Part shown: positions 37,119 through 52,100 of the stretch, piece by piece
Layout of the letters: each line of letters begins with the position of its first letter
How positions within the stretch are numbered: the stretch's first letter is position 1
Assembly: GCA_014607495.2 (NCBI GenBank)
Contig: CP053150.1
Coordinates: 11,614,495 to 11,678,494, forward strand
DNA length: 64,000 bases
Reading direction: 5' to 3'
From: Carposina sasakii
Lineage: Eukaryota > Arthropoda > Insecta > Lepidoptera > Carposinidae
The notes under the pieces: generated by a model
Databases searched by the model: none
What the model was told of the DNA's origin: nothing
Seen by the model: the letters and a program-made list of their open reading frames with translations, nothing else
Translations under genes and position numbers: made by a program

Positions 37119-40100
37119 GAGTTTTTCTATTTCTATCGGATTTCGATTTTGTCGTCCCGATCAGGCGCGTGCTGAACTTGAAATTACAGCGATTGGCCTA
37201 TCGCAGTTTCATTTGGTGGGACTCGTACACAAAAGTATTGAAGCCTTTCCTGTACCACATAAAGAAACAAACAATAAAATTTTTGGTAACTGAAAATTTA
37301 ATTTGTACATATTGACGATTTATAGGTTTCATAGTATGTCGATATAGGTACTCCTTTTGTGTTATTTAGATAGGTATAATCGTCTCCAAACATATCTCGT
37401 GTGATTTAAAGAAATAAAACCATGTTTACGTACCTATCTAACAGCTTTTTTTATTACTCAACAACAAAACTGTCAAGCAGCATTCAGTTTTCCTATAAGT
37501 TCGAGTATAGGTACTCATAATCACTATCATTTCGACCGCGGTTTCGTCCGTATAAACCTTGTTACCCTTTCACCACTCTCTACAGGGTCCAATTATGGTA
37601 TCTACGAGTCATCATTTACAGCCCTGGGAAGTCCATTGTTGGACATAGGCCTCCCCCAACAACCTCCACTCCGATCGGTCGGAAGCAGCCTGCATCCAAC
37701 CGACGTCCGCAACCTTGGCCAGGTCGTCCGTCCACCTCGCGAGTGGCCTTACCACGCTGCCGATACATGATATCAACTCTAGAACTTTCCGACTCCATCG
37801 GCCATCAGTTCTTCGAGCTATGTGCCCTGCCCATTGTCACTTCAGCTTGCTGGACAGTTGAATATGTACGTCTGCGGATCTGCTCATTTCTGATTCGATC
37901 ATGCAGAGAGATCTACGAGTATGTGTATAAAATTCTTTGTCTTCAATGACCGACGGATCAAACCGATGCACAACCTAAACCGCTAATCGTAGAGACCTGG
38001 GGGGGTTCTATGAAATTGTTCGAGCCGAAACCAACAACTAACGAACCGTTAACGAAACGCGGTGCGGAGCAATATATACTTACCACTTGAGTAATAATAA
38101 TAAGGTATATTTTAGCACGCATCGGTCGCGAGTATGACAGAATGAAAACAAATATCTGTCTCATGCTGAAATGTGTCTAATTACGTCACCATAAAGTATT
38201 ATAAAATTATTGCTTTTTTCTGAGCATCTACAACGGTTCCGTTTCGGCTTCGTTCCAACTCGAGACTTTTTGAGAATTGGCTCCCTGATTCTCGGACAGT
38301 GTCTTCTTTGTATGACGTAGGAATCCGATAAGAATAGATTATCCTAAGGACTTCACGCGTAGGAAGTCGCGGGCGTGCACTAGTCTAGGACATTATTAAA
38401 CATTGCACCCATAGATTTTTTTTTGTGAAGTGCTAGATATACCGCACTATAAAGGCGAGCAGCGTCACAAGATTGAAGAATACCTGCCATTGTTATGATT
38501 TGTTTAGCGTAACTTGCCACGTATTATCTGCAGTGCAGCTGAAGAATAACAATGATCGCAATGGACGTATATCGCAAGATATAATACAAGTATACAATGG
38601 CAGTGCTAAACTTCTGTGTTGGCAGGGAATCAGTTGGACTATTGTATTTTATTGAAGACAATGTTAAGTTGACAGTTTTTTTTATTAATAACATTGCTTA
38701 TGCGGGGCTACACAAGAATACATCAGCTGCATCTTCCGTGTATGTCGTAAGAGTCAACTAAGGGACTCGGGCAAGCGATAAGCTAGCAACTTGCCACTGA
38801 TCATCAACATCTTACCCCGCTATACTAAACGTGGTAGTGGGACTACTTTTATGATCCTGCAGTTCTAGCTTCCTCATTTCGGGAACGCAGCCGTATCTAC
38901 TATATGATAGTATCAGAGCAGTAAATTGCCTTTTCTACGCCCTGTGCGAGCGTCTATAACTGCGCTCTATTTAGTGCTGCCTGGTCTGGCCAAGTGGCCA
39001 TTCTTGCGTCCCCCAGAGTCTACGCCCTGTGCCTGGGCACCGGTGGCACCGCCCTATTTACTGCACTGGATAGTATAACAGATTTTTTGTGGCCGAAGAT
39101 AAATCATTAGCCTTACACGTTCACTTAATTCACGCATTGTAGGTTAATCAAAACATCACATTTTATAAGCATACCTACACATAAAAAGAAGACGAAATAA
39201 ATGTGAGGCTATATTGAAATCTTTTCCATCGTTTCCTTTATTTTTTTTCCTTGAGCAGTTAAAACATTCCTTTTTTGAGGGAACATAAAAGGTAAGCAAA
39301 TTACTTTAGGGCTTTGCATATTTTTATGAATTGATTTAAGTATTGTAAAATTCTCCAATAACATTTATGGCTTTTTCCTTAAAGTTGTGATTGGTTTTAG
39401 AAATATTTCCCTATAAGTATTTTCGTTTTCATTCCAATCCATGTTTAAACCCCAATAATGTGCGTTGTAGAATTTTTGCTCAAACTATATGAGGAAAACT
39501 CCATGCATATTTTCTAGTAATACTTTTCAAAATTGTCATAGAAAGTATGGAAAGTACACAACCATTTTTTAATACTACCTACTATTCCGGTAAAAATATC
39601 AAACTTAAACCGTCAGCTATCGGTAATGAAAAACCTAGTCTAATGTAAAAATAATCAAGCACCTTTTAAAGTTTTTTCTGTAGAACAATGTTCTACTCTT
39701 TGACCCGATAATATTAATATCACTGCTAATTGCATGTTAGGACATATTGTGATAATACTTTTTAATTTGTATTTAGGCACCTACACCACAACTCGTACCA
39801 GATACCAACGCAAGATCAAAAGCGTTAATAAAAATACCAATTTAACATGAAAAAAGTGTGTTGTATGTACGTTTATGTAGTTTATTTGTTATAAGTATAT
39901 TATGTGTAGTTTATTGAATAGTCATAAGGTTGATTATTTAGGTTTTTAGTTGTAAGCTGTTTGTGCACATCTGTTACCCTTTACTTTTGTTCTATTCCTT
40001 CACTTCTTTTGGTCTGCTGGAAAAAATCTCTTGAAGACATAAGCACGCCATTGTACATTTCTCCTGTACCTGTGTAATTTACTTGTATATTTTTAATTTG

Positions 40101-43100
40101 TGTGCAATAAAGTTTAAGTATAAAAAAAGTATTCTGAAGCCATGTTCTGTATTAATTATAAAGTTTTTTCTTAATACTCCCATTGTGTACAGAGCCCAGA
40201 GGCGCGACCCGAGAGGTTCACAATGAAACAGTGCTGGCTTATTATTGTACGTACATAGCTACTAGGTCCTGAAATAAAAGGATGATTGTGCAACGAATTT
40301 GAGAAGGAATTAATTAATAAGAAATTCTCCTATCCATGTTACAAAGTTCAATAATTGTTAGGGTAAAAAATACTCAACCACAAATCGCCAACTTTTGAGA
40401 TATTAGAAACGTGTACCTACTTACACGAGCGTGTATATTATTAACGTATATTTCAAAATATTTTCATTATCAGCATGACACTGCATAATTATTGTATGAA
40501 ACTTTAATGCGATAAACCCTTTTAATCTGGGCCATGTCATCGAAATAAATATGAAGTAAATGACCTTGATGTTTTAAAGAGGGTCAGAATGTTTAGGGTC
40601 GACGATTTCTGACAGGATTTAATTATTTTTTGCGGGACTGTAGCCATGGAAATGTTATTAATTCTCTGAAGCCTGACCTGACAGCTGCATTTTATACCGG
40701 AAAAGTAAATTAAATTGCCTCATGGTTCAAGTTCCTTCATGTGCATTGTACTTTTATGCAGACGAAGTCGTGGGCGGCCGTTAGTGAAATATATTTCACA
40801 TAGAATTTTTTCTAGATATTATATTTGTAAACTTTTTCTATATATCATCACTTAAGTCCCAGTTGGCACGTGTGGATCTCGTAATAGGTGTTCAGAGAAT
40901 ACATGTACTTCCGCTATAGACCCTCGACGCCGATTAAGGTCCGATAATTGCATAATGGGATTACCTTTACATGCATGTTTTAACTATATAATCTGTATAT
41001 TTATACAGGACACATTTACCTATCTTGACTTATAGCGAGATACCATCTGTCATGCGTTGGTACTTAGCAAATAGTATATGGAATATGAGTTTGTAATTAG
41101 CCACAGACCATGCATCCTGACTGTGGGAGTAAGCACTCATTCGCGTTAACTTAAAGCAGCCAACTAATCATACTAATATGGACCACACGAGTAGTAACTG
41201 TTATGTAATCTGTGCTATATAGTTAACACATATGAGTCAAAAGTAAAAATATTGCCCTTTGTAGGTTTATAAAGACATAGATAAATATGGAAGCATCCAT
41301 CACACGGAAACAAACATTGATATTCGTAAATTCTGGCTGGATCAAACATTAATATCATGAATTTCAATCTTCAGTATATTCTACACTTTAATGAATTTTA
41401 TGAAAGCTCAGAAGCCAGGTTCACTAAATGCGCCTATCCGTTCAATTTCATATCAATTATTTTTGAAAAAAAAAAATATTTCATGTGGTTTTACTGAACA
41501 TTGCTAACTTGTCGTCTACCTAAAAATTATAATTTTAAAACGACATTTCATATATGCAATGAAAAGTAAGTTCGAAAAAATATTTTGCCTACATACCTAC
41601 ATATTATGTGGATGAGATTTTAGAATATTATCATAAAAGCAACGATCCTGCGTTTGGCTAGGCGGATCAATGCCGTAGCCGATATACTCGTACGATGTCT
41701 ATTCAAAAACTTCTTCCCTTTAGACGGGCCTTGGAAAATGTGACGACGGAATATGAATTTAAAATTTTACCTACTGCGTATCACTGAACTTTTAACATGA
41801 ATACGAAAATAGATAGGTACAGATGCAGGACGGCACCCATCATTATAAACTTTATGAATATTTATAGGTAACTGATTATTTTTATGCGCTTTTTAGTCGG
41901 AAGCTGTAGGTTCGACCCCAGTCAGAAACCCAGTTAGAACCCAGGCCACCACTGAATTTATTTCATGTACAGCCCCCTGATTACGTAAAATCAACAGCAA
42001 AGCAAAGCGATAGCGAAAATTGTAAAATATTCGCCTTGAAATGTCAAAGTTCCTTTGAAATTCATTTTACGTAATACGAATTTGACAAGCAATCAGCGAT
42101 TTTTGTACAATTTTCGCTATCGCTTTGCTTTTGCTAGTTGGGTAATAAGGGGGCGGATTTCAATATGAGTTTAGAAGAAGACCATATTACGCCGACTCCA
42201 TAAATAATGAGATAGGGGCAGGAAGATGATCATTATTTTTATAAAATGATTAATAAAGAAATGGAAAAAATTCTTCACCCGAGTGGGAATCGAACCCACG
42301 ATCACTGTAAACCATGCCAGCCGCTCTAACCACTGAGCTGGGTTAATTACTCGGATGACGAATTTATTTTTATTGCAACAAAACTAAAATAGAAGAAGAA
42401 CCCAAATAACTATGATTGCTTAAGCTTTGCAAAATGCTTATAGAATAACCTCGGCTTTTAGATAAGTAAATGCTCGGGATAGCATTTTGACTTCCAAATC
42501 TAGGTTTAAACTTTAAAATCAGCTTGCAGCTTGCTCTCTATCCATATCTCTGGCGACTGATAGAGTATTAGGCGGATGCTCTAGGAGGCGTGATTCGCTT
42601 CTGAATTTCTTTTATAAAAATAAGTCTACGATTTAAAAAATGTACCATTTAGGTAAAGCGAGCTTTGGTAGTTAAAACTTCACCTTATACCGATAAGTGA
42701 AAGGCTCAGTAAACGTGACCGCCATTTTATTATACATAATTATAAGTACATAACATATGTAACATTTTACACGTGAAAACAATATAAATAAATTAACAGA
42801 AATCAATAGTTAGAAAACAACGTTTTTATCTTCATACACTTTATTTGTGTTACAACTAATCTTCTGAATATACCTATTTCCCCTTATCAAAATAATTAAC
42901 AGGTACAAAATGAATAGAAAATAATTCACGTGAAACCACCTAAGAATACCTATAAACGTATCTAACTTCATCTCTATTTCCCAGCTGGACTTAAAGAAGC
43001 AGTTCGACGAAGGTGACACCACAAACTACCAGACCAACGGGGAGTTCGATCTCGTCAGCTTCGACGCCATTAGGAACAACCAGATCTACTCCTGCTGCGC

Positions 43101-46100
43101 GGAGCCGTACCCTGACATCACCTACGTCATCAAGCTGCGACGGAGGCCCATGTTCTATGTCTTCAACCTCATACTGCCTTGTTTACTTATAAACGGAATA
43201 GGTAATTATAGTATTAGGTATTATAGTAACATTAAGTACAACAGTGTACTAATAGTAGGTCTAAATGGGACCTAAGTCAAGTTTTATTTTGCATTTAAAA
43301 TCATTAACTTAAGCTTTTACCCGATATGGCATCATCTTAAGTTAATAAAAAGTTAAACAAACTGCAAAAAATATAGTTATATAGTTTTTGCGGAAAATAC
43401 TAATAGAGATCTTGATATTCTCACAAACGTCCACATTCTGTAATATTGCTATTATGAATTTGGTGTTATGTTTGCGATTGTCTATCGCAATCTTTATGTT
43501 TGCTCATCTAATCCTTTTCTTTTTGCTATATGAGCATAATTTATACATGGTAGTCTAAGTAATTAAACTAATATATTCCTTGTGAGTTTCTACTGCCTCC
43601 ATTATGTACATTGTGGGCTTGTTTTAGCTACAGAAGATTAATGAAGATTCTTCTTATACTCAGTACTTAGTCGATCATTGCTCATACGGAAGCTTTGCCT
43701 ATTTTTCTGACAAGTAAAAACAAATGGATTTGGGTACACATTCGGGTTAGTTACAATTTCATAAGAGTAAAGAGTTCGAAATATTTTTTATTCTAAAAAT
43801 ATTCAATAACTCCATTTTGATTTACATATTATTTATTCAATTCAATTCAATTCAATTCAATTCTTTATTTGTAGTCATGGGTGAGTATATTATCTATATA
43901 GTATAGAATATATATAGTATAGAATTTATTATGAGAGTAGGCGGATTTATTACCCCGCGACTTCTCCCGTGCACTTTTGTCCAAATACAAATGATTTTAT
44001 TGTACTCGTACCTATTAGTAGAAGTTAATTTTGTTTGTAGCTGTTGTCTGCAGTAGACTGCACAACATAGCGATAAGTACATAAATTCCAATAAACCACC
44101 TCTTTTCGCAGCTAGCGACGTGTTGTCTCATAGCTTGCCTAATATTTCATGTGTTGCGACGGCCTGCTGGTGCCACCTGCAGTACAAGCTGTACAATCTT
44201 AAAACTACGCTGATATCAACTGGATTTCCTGTCTGTGCTCCTAAATAATAAGTCAAAACTATCCACCAATATGGTCAAAATTGGAAGCAATTAGATAACA
44301 GGATTCCAACTTAAACATGGGTCTGGGGTCTGAACCGTATCCTGCATAAATCTGTCCCGTAATCTACCGTCCGCATGCATAAAATCATTAAATTGTGAGG
44401 TAAAAAAATATAAGCTAAGAATAAAAATGCTTGTAAAGGCTGCCTGTTGGATTCATCTTAAGCCCTCCCTAATATGAAGCGAGGCGCGGCTAAGCGACGA
44501 CGGGTTTCATATAAGGCATTAAGCAACAGAGGCTTAAAGCTTGGAAGAAATCGCGTTAAAATTTTTCTACGTAGCATTATATCGAGTTTAGTAGCTTTTA
44601 GATTTAGAAAACGAATTTTATTTATTTTTTAATAAAGACGAAACATTTAAGTTATAATATTATCCATTGGGGTTCTATACTTATTGAAACAACATTTACA
44701 CGGTATAATTCTGGTGTTTTTCTTGGTTTAATCTCGAAAGTTCTCAAAATAAGATTCCCAGTAGTAATGCATGTATGAGTAAGTATTGACGGCCGATTGG
44801 TGTAGTAGGTGGTGACCCTGCCTGCGACGCCATGGGTCCTGGGTTCGAAGCCCGATAGGAGCAAACATTGATATGATGAATATTAATGTTTGTTTCCGAG
44901 TCATGGGTCTTTCTATACTTATCTATGTATTTATATACCGTTGCTTAGTACACACGACACAAGACCTTATGGATCTTAATGTGGGACTAAGTTAAAGTGT
45001 TGTGAATATAAAAAAAATGAGTGTCATAAACAATAGAAAACGACCTAACGACCTGACGACTCGACTTTGGTCGGTTTATCAAATTGTGTGAAAAATCTGC
45101 CTAGGACAGGTAATTCGGTAGTTGAGAAAGAAAAGTTTATTATTTTTTAATTTTCAGCTCTCCTAGTATTCTACGTGCCATCGGAGTCCGGTGAGAAGGT
45201 CACGCTCGGTATAAGTGCACTGCTGTCTATGACCGTCTTCCTCATGACCATACGGGATACGCTGCCACCGACAGAGAAGACACCATTAATTAGTAAGTTA
45301 CATAGGTCATGAGAACATCTTTGGTCATTTTTTATCTAAGACGTATATGTTTATGAGTAAACCACGGAGAAGACAAGAGGTTAACAACATATTTAAAAAA
45401 AAATACATTATATGTCGCATTATTTTCCGCGATAGGTGATAGGGTGCAGGCTCTCCAGCTCTATGGCAATATCCCTTGACGGTGTGGCATTGCCAGTCTA
45501 TTCAAACTTTTAAGTACAGTTACAAGAGAATGGGGAAATAGACCGAGATATAAAGCACCTAATTAGTTCAGGATGGATGAAATGGCGACACGTCACGGGA
45601 GTTACGTGCGATGCCCGGATGCCGTTAAAGCTAAAGGGTAGTGTACACGACAACGCAATTCGACCTGTCGCTCGTTGGATATGGATCTGAATGTTGAGCC
45701 GTAAAGAAGAAGGATAAAAATCAACTGCATGTAAGCGAGATGAGAATGCTGAGATGGATGTATGGAGTTACAAGAATCGAAAAAATAAGGAATATATAAG
45801 AGTATATAAGAGGAAGTTTGAAAGTTGCGTCGATCACAGACAAGTTACAAAGTAACCGTCTGTCTTGTACGGGCATGTAAAGCGACAGGATGAAAGGCAT
45901 ATTTTACAGAGAGCGCTGTGCATGAATGTGGATGGATATAAAGAAAGAGGTAGACCAAAGAAGTGTTGGATGGACTGTGTGAGAGATGATATGCCTATTC
46001 TCGGAGTGAGCAATGAGATGACGGATAATAGGGATGAATGTAAGAAAACATATTGCGCCGACCTCAAATAAATGGGAACAGGGCAGGAAGATGCTAAGGT

Positions 46101-49100
46101 GATAGGGTACAGGCAAATGTCAGCCAATGATTGATTTATGTTACACTTCGAACAAATAAAAACTTACTATTGATAATAATTGTGCTTTTCTCTCCTTACA
46201 GATAATAAACGGTAACGACACGATGTTGTGCCTGTCTAAACGTTTTCTCTTTCATATTATTAAAAAATCCTTATAAATATGTCATCATGTTTTCCTCGTA
46301 CTTTTACTTATTCCGGGAATTTTTCTATTAATATTGCGAAAATTATAAGCGAAGGATGTAATATGTTTTATATTATTATCCTGCAATAAACAAGGATTTA
46401 CATAAAAACAATTCAACAAGATTTAAAAGTAGATAGCTAAAAAGCAACTACTATCGACACTAGCGATAATAACTATGAACTTTTTTCGCTTTGCTTTCCC
46501 TCTATCAATAGTGGTGATTTTTTCGCTTTGTTTAGTCAATATTATGCTTTTTCTTACCTCCTTCAATAAGTCAATCAAGATTTATCTGCGTTATGTTAAT
46601 AAACTAAGCTAGTGACCTTACTTACCTCGAAATATATCAACCCTCTACAAAAGTTACCTTGAACCATATTGCCGCGTTAAATTGTTTTTTTTTTGGATAT
46701 AAAAGAAGTATGTTGTTTCAGGTCTATATTATGGAGTCAGTACCTGCCTTGTGTCGTTCTCCGCATCCCTATCTGTGGTCACTTTGAACATATCTTACAG
46801 GCGAGTATTTTTAACCTAAGTTTTAATAATAATTCCATATACATTTATTGATTAGTACCTACTTTGAAAAATATTTTTGCATGATGTTTATTTTTCATAG
46901 TCATCTGATGTAAATTATATGAAATCGCAATGAGATTTATTTGCCAATTACGTAAATTGCGGCACGTAGGTAACTCTCATGATATTATTGTTGATATAAT
47001 GTTATCTTTGTAAATAATAAAATATATGTAAATTAATTAGTTATCTCCTGGATTACATTAAAGGTATTATCTTTACTTTGTCAATATAAAACTGTATTTG
47101 GAGCTTTTCAGCCTATGATATATTGGTCACGTCGCTCGTTTATCCGTATGTGAGACGCGTTGTGCCTACTTAGGTACAATGAATATAAAGATATTTTCAA
47201 ATGGTAATCGACCAATAGAAAACATGGTTTCTGTTATTTCAAATATTCAATCTCTCAAGCATAATGTTTACTTACTAGTATCGTAGCAGGAGTTTTCCAC
47301 GTTTAAGCAAAGCAGCCGTTTCCAGTGCTAAAACATTGGTTAGTGCAAAAATATTGCATTACATAAACATTACATATTGCGTTAAGAGTAAAACGGCTGT
47401 TCGAAATTTAACCAACAGTTGGCGATTTCGGTCTTCGCACTTTTTACTTAACACTAGTTTTCTGGATAACTATCTAAAATCTACCTTTATCTATGTTAGG
47501 GTTGCCATCTCAAAACTTTGAAAACCAGGATTTGAAGAAGAAATACCAGGACATTTCGATATAAAACCAGGACTATACTGTGCGAGTCCAGTAACAATAC
47601 CATTGGAGGGAGTTAAAGACCTATGTTTTGAAATTTGCACGCCACTAGTGTGAGTTTCAAAACATAGGTGTTTAACATATTCAGTGCCGGCGACTACGTA
47701 TTTGCATCTTTTAGGCTTACTAGTAGAGTAGAGGTGCCGCTGACGCTTATTTGCGTCATGGCACTAGGCGTTTACCCGATGTTGGCACCGTTAGAAAATC
47801 TGCTGACAGCGAACTCTTCAGGACGATGCCTAAAAACTTTCCAGGATAGCTCAGGATACCCCAAAAAACAGGACATGTCCTGGGAAAACAGGACGGTTGA
47901 CATTAGTTATTTTGGTGTAGAAGATGGTATTATTTTAATGTAAGATCGGTTTATGCCATCATCGTGGCCAAATTGTTGAAATAACTACATTTGGATACTT
48001 TATGACATGCATAGGTTTGTTCGATTGTATCATGAATAGGAAAAACTTAACCATTTCAACGACATGGCCACTACTATAGAGTATAGATCGTTTCGTGACC
48101 GTGTTCTGTTGCTCGTAGAGGAGTGAGAGGGCAGCCGGTGCCGGCGATGGTGCGCGAGCTGGTGCTGCAGCGGCTGGCCAGGGTGCTCTTCATCAACCTC
48201 GACACAGACGCGACAAAGGTAAACCTTATTTTATATCTAGACACTGTAATAATGTGACGTGATTCATCTAAGGTAATAAGCTTAAATTTTGATTATCTCT
48301 TGATCCCAGCCGCTGTTTCAATTTGTGTGTTTAGTAAGTACGTAGGTAAGTTTCCTTATTATCTACTAAATATATAGATTCTAAGCCGGTTTATTTTAAT
48401 TACTTTACTTGATTTGTTAGACAGTTCCATATAAGGTGCTATAATATTCTGTATTATTTATATAATATAATGCCCAACTGTAGGTACCAAGTAGGAAATT
48501 TCTTTCTGATATTTTGTTATCCCTGTTGCAGTAGTATGACCAACGAATCACGATATGCCCCCCTAGCGATGACCACGCATCGTGGATATCGTATCTGATG
48601 CAACTTTTACGAATAAAAAAAATCTACAATAGGCTTCGATGAAATATAATGGTAGATGCACAGTCTTATACTAAATCAAGCATAAACGATGGCGCCGCAA
48701 CTTTTACGAATAAAAAAAATCTACAATAGGCTTCGATGAAATATAATGGTAGATGCACAGTCTTATACTAAATCAAGCATAAACGATGGCGCCGCATCAA
48801 CACTTTATACGTACTTATACAGATCTAAACTGTTGGAGTTGCTTATAATTAGAAAGACTTAAGTTGGGTCATAAGTATGTTAAGTTAAACCTTATATCTT
48901 AGTAATAAAGTTGTAACACATTTGCACCTGATTCTGACATATAGCCATTTGCGTTAAAGCAATAAACCAATCACACAGTTTAGTTTATTACCGAACACAA
49001 CTAAAAATATTTATCAAGAAAAATAACTCTAATGCTATTTAAATAAAGTATAAAATAGTAAGAATTAATACTCGGCTTATTACTTTTGTTTCGCGCTTAC

Positions 49101-52100
49101 CTTATCGCTGCCGCTAGGAACATAGGAATAATGGAGTCGCAATCGCATATAAATATTTTTTATACACCGTGAAATTTTAGTAATTTTATTCCCATATTTA
49201 GACCAGGAAATTGAACAAATTTATAGAATGAGCATACGAAATAACACAAAATTCTTAGATTAAAAAATAATATATATATACTTATGCATAAAAATATTAA
49301 GCTTTTTACAAGCTTTTATTTATCTGACATTTCCCGTTGTCTGTAATCAAATCGTGCAAGTTAAATTTGATCCAGTTCCTGGCTTCCGATTGAGCTGAAA
49401 TTTTGCATGCATGTACTGTAAATCGGATGTCAAAACAATGACGTCTCCACATCTTTCCATACCAACCTTGTTCTATCTATGTAAGATCGGTGTCGTTTTC
49501 ACTTACCCGAAGCGCACCGGTGTGCGAAAGGGATAGTTGCGAAGTAAGAAGTATTTGTAATTGATATAAAATATTCAGTAATCAGGAAAAAAGACATGTT
49601 TCCATGAACAAATTATTATCAATACTGATTACAAAACAGTACTTACTGAAAATAGTATAACATCCATCTTTTTTTTTCATTTTTAATACGTAGTTTTTAT
49701 AGTTTTTCACGTCATACTTTGGCATCGCGAGACGATTGAACGCTAGCGAGGCTTATTGTGACTGACGCTAAAAGAGTGCCAACTTTTGATTTATGCCTTC
49801 TTTTGGCGGTGCCACTTTTCGTGCGTATATTGTGTATCTACTATATATTTGATCGAAGACAATAGGATATACTATACAAAATAAGTCTATAATACTTAAG
49901 GAGATTTTAGCACAATAAACACTTATTACAAATCCATCAAACGATGAAATCTCTACCAAGAAAATTCCGTTTTCCCGGGCGTAGTTAAACTTTTTTCCTT
50001 AAATCATACCTTCTATTATTATGATAAAGAACCAGCCAGACGCTAAACCCATCCAAAACCCTGGGGTAGTGTAAATATACAAACATAAGGACACAAACTT
50101 GTCTGTGAAAGATAGGATCTGAGATTAAAATCATCTTATGCATGACCCAAAAAGTGCCGGTTTATTTCTTTTTATTGTAAGAAAATGTTCTTTTCGGTAT
50201 TCGGTCGGCATTTAACCTTGAATATGTAATAGTTAGGTATCTACTGTTACATAGGATAAGAATGTTACGCAGCGAATAACTTGCCTGGCATATAACCTTT
50301 TTTCCTAGCCGGTTTAAGAAGATATGAATAAAGCTTGCCTTTTATACACCTAGTACAACACATGTTATTTAGTACTAATTGTTCAATTTATTTGTCACTG
50401 AAAATACGATATCTTTATTATAACAGGAAAGCACAGCCTGTATATTTTTCCCGTAAAGTAATGGATTAGAATGACACCGCTGATCGATCAGGAAGTAGGG
50501 AGTCTATAATATAACGCCAGGCGGAAGTATCGAGTATACCTCCTTCATAATCTGAATAGAATCATTGGAGTGAAGGATATATGTTTATACATATTCTGAA
50601 GTTGATCGATGTATTGAATTTGACGAGGAATTTTCAGTGAGATCAATGATTTATAACCCTGTTCTTTTTAGCTATAGGTGTTCATGTGCAGTGGTTAACG
50701 TCCCTCCATTATCGAAGATGAGTTTAAAGGAAACGTGTCAAAAATTCGATTTGTTTACAACCCGTCATGTCTCATCGTATTTTAGACTCGTCGTACTCCA
50801 ATTGTTGTATTAAGACACGTTTAACGTACGACCACAGATAACTATAGGGAGGTACTATGTAATAGGACCCCATGGTATGAATAACTCTATTGATATTGTA
50901 ATATCGAAATGGTATTATTTCACTTATAGAATTCTATCGCTGCTCGCAGGCCTTCCCTAAATGATCTCCACTACGTCCATTTGGAAGCGGCCTGCATCCA
51001 GCAAACCCATCCGACTTGCGGGTGGCCCTCTCTATCTGCGTTTATGTTCCTTATGTACTTGTGGCTTCACAACCAGGGTGACAGCGGCGTGCCAGTGGCA
51101 GTGCAGGTGAACCCTCGCACAGGGTCCCGGCTGAAGGCAGACACGCGGTGCGATGGCGTGCCCGTCCCGCCAGCATCACCTCGCTTTACCAGACACAATC
51201 ACAATCATCTGGGTAAGTTTAAAGGTTTATCATTAATTAGGGAAAATCATCCCGCGCCAAGATTAGATTGGTTTTATACCGTGGGTATCATAAAATTCAG
51301 ATAGTACCTACCTTAATGGACTAGAATGTACAACGCCTGGAAAACAAAGAATGTAGGTACTTATTAATTTTATTTACAGGTACAATTTGTAGCGAATCTC
51401 AAATAATATCGTTCGAAAGGTCTAGATTTAAGTCGCAATAAGAACTTAATAATGGCGACATATTCTTAAATCTTCTAAATGTTCTAAGCCTCCCACCACC
51501 ACAAACCACATAATGTTGGTCAAAACTCGGCACACAAAATGTCGGTCCCAAACATCAGTCCCGTGTCATGTCAAATGTTACAATGCCCGAGTGTACCAAA
51601 CCACGAAGCTTTCGCCTACTAACCAATAAATAAAATATTCCCGTTTTAGCTGTGCAAACAATAGATATTAAACAAAATGTTGTTTTGTGTATAACTTTTA
51701 TAGAGCTTCACAATGACAGGCGAAGGAGAGTCATGTTATTGTTAAAGAGAAGAGCATATACCGAATGAAACACTTTTAAGTGTATATTGATGTATTACAC
51801 TTTTAGGTTTAAACAAGCGTGTTGTTTGTTTAAACTGTGTTATATGTATTAGGTGTACTAGCTCTTACAGTATTACCAAATGCTAACTATTGCAATAAAT
51901 CAAAGCATTTTACGCCAGACTGTTTGAACGGCTGAAATTAAATTTGTTTACTTTTCTTAGATGAAACTATAAAGCTTCAAGGCTTTTTAATAACAAAACG
52001 CAATTGTAAATCATAAGTAGGTATACCAAAAACTTTTTTAATATTCCAGTTATTAACAAGTAACTGAACAAAGGGCATTGTTTATACAAACGAACAAAAT

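Larger units (their letters stand above)
34649..42984 (+). other. nAChR intron 4 (8.3 kb)
   Basis: GT-AG intron. Mostly AT-rich sequence without genes. Recognisable items: an AT dinucleotide run (37094-37118), an RTE LINE tail on the - strand (37620-37920), a retroposon head fragment (about 40763-40785), a SINE-C body fragment on the - strand (about 41267-41335), an RTE-tailed SINE interrupted by a MITE (41890-42232) and a family B SINE (42239-42347). 34650-37090 and 38170-40760 show no gene. Confidence 0.75.
48219..51076 (+). other. nAChR intron 8 (2.9 kb)
   Basis: GT-AG intron. Holds a 97-bp tandem duplication (48601-48794) and, next to the acceptor, an RTE-like fragment (about 50955-51020). 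Other parts are AT-rich without genes. Confidence 0.7.

Noticed and set aside
50954..50964. Acceptor CTCGCAG at 50950 as start of exon 9
   Set aside because: In the required phase it reads GCC TTC CCT AAA TGA, a stop after four codons.
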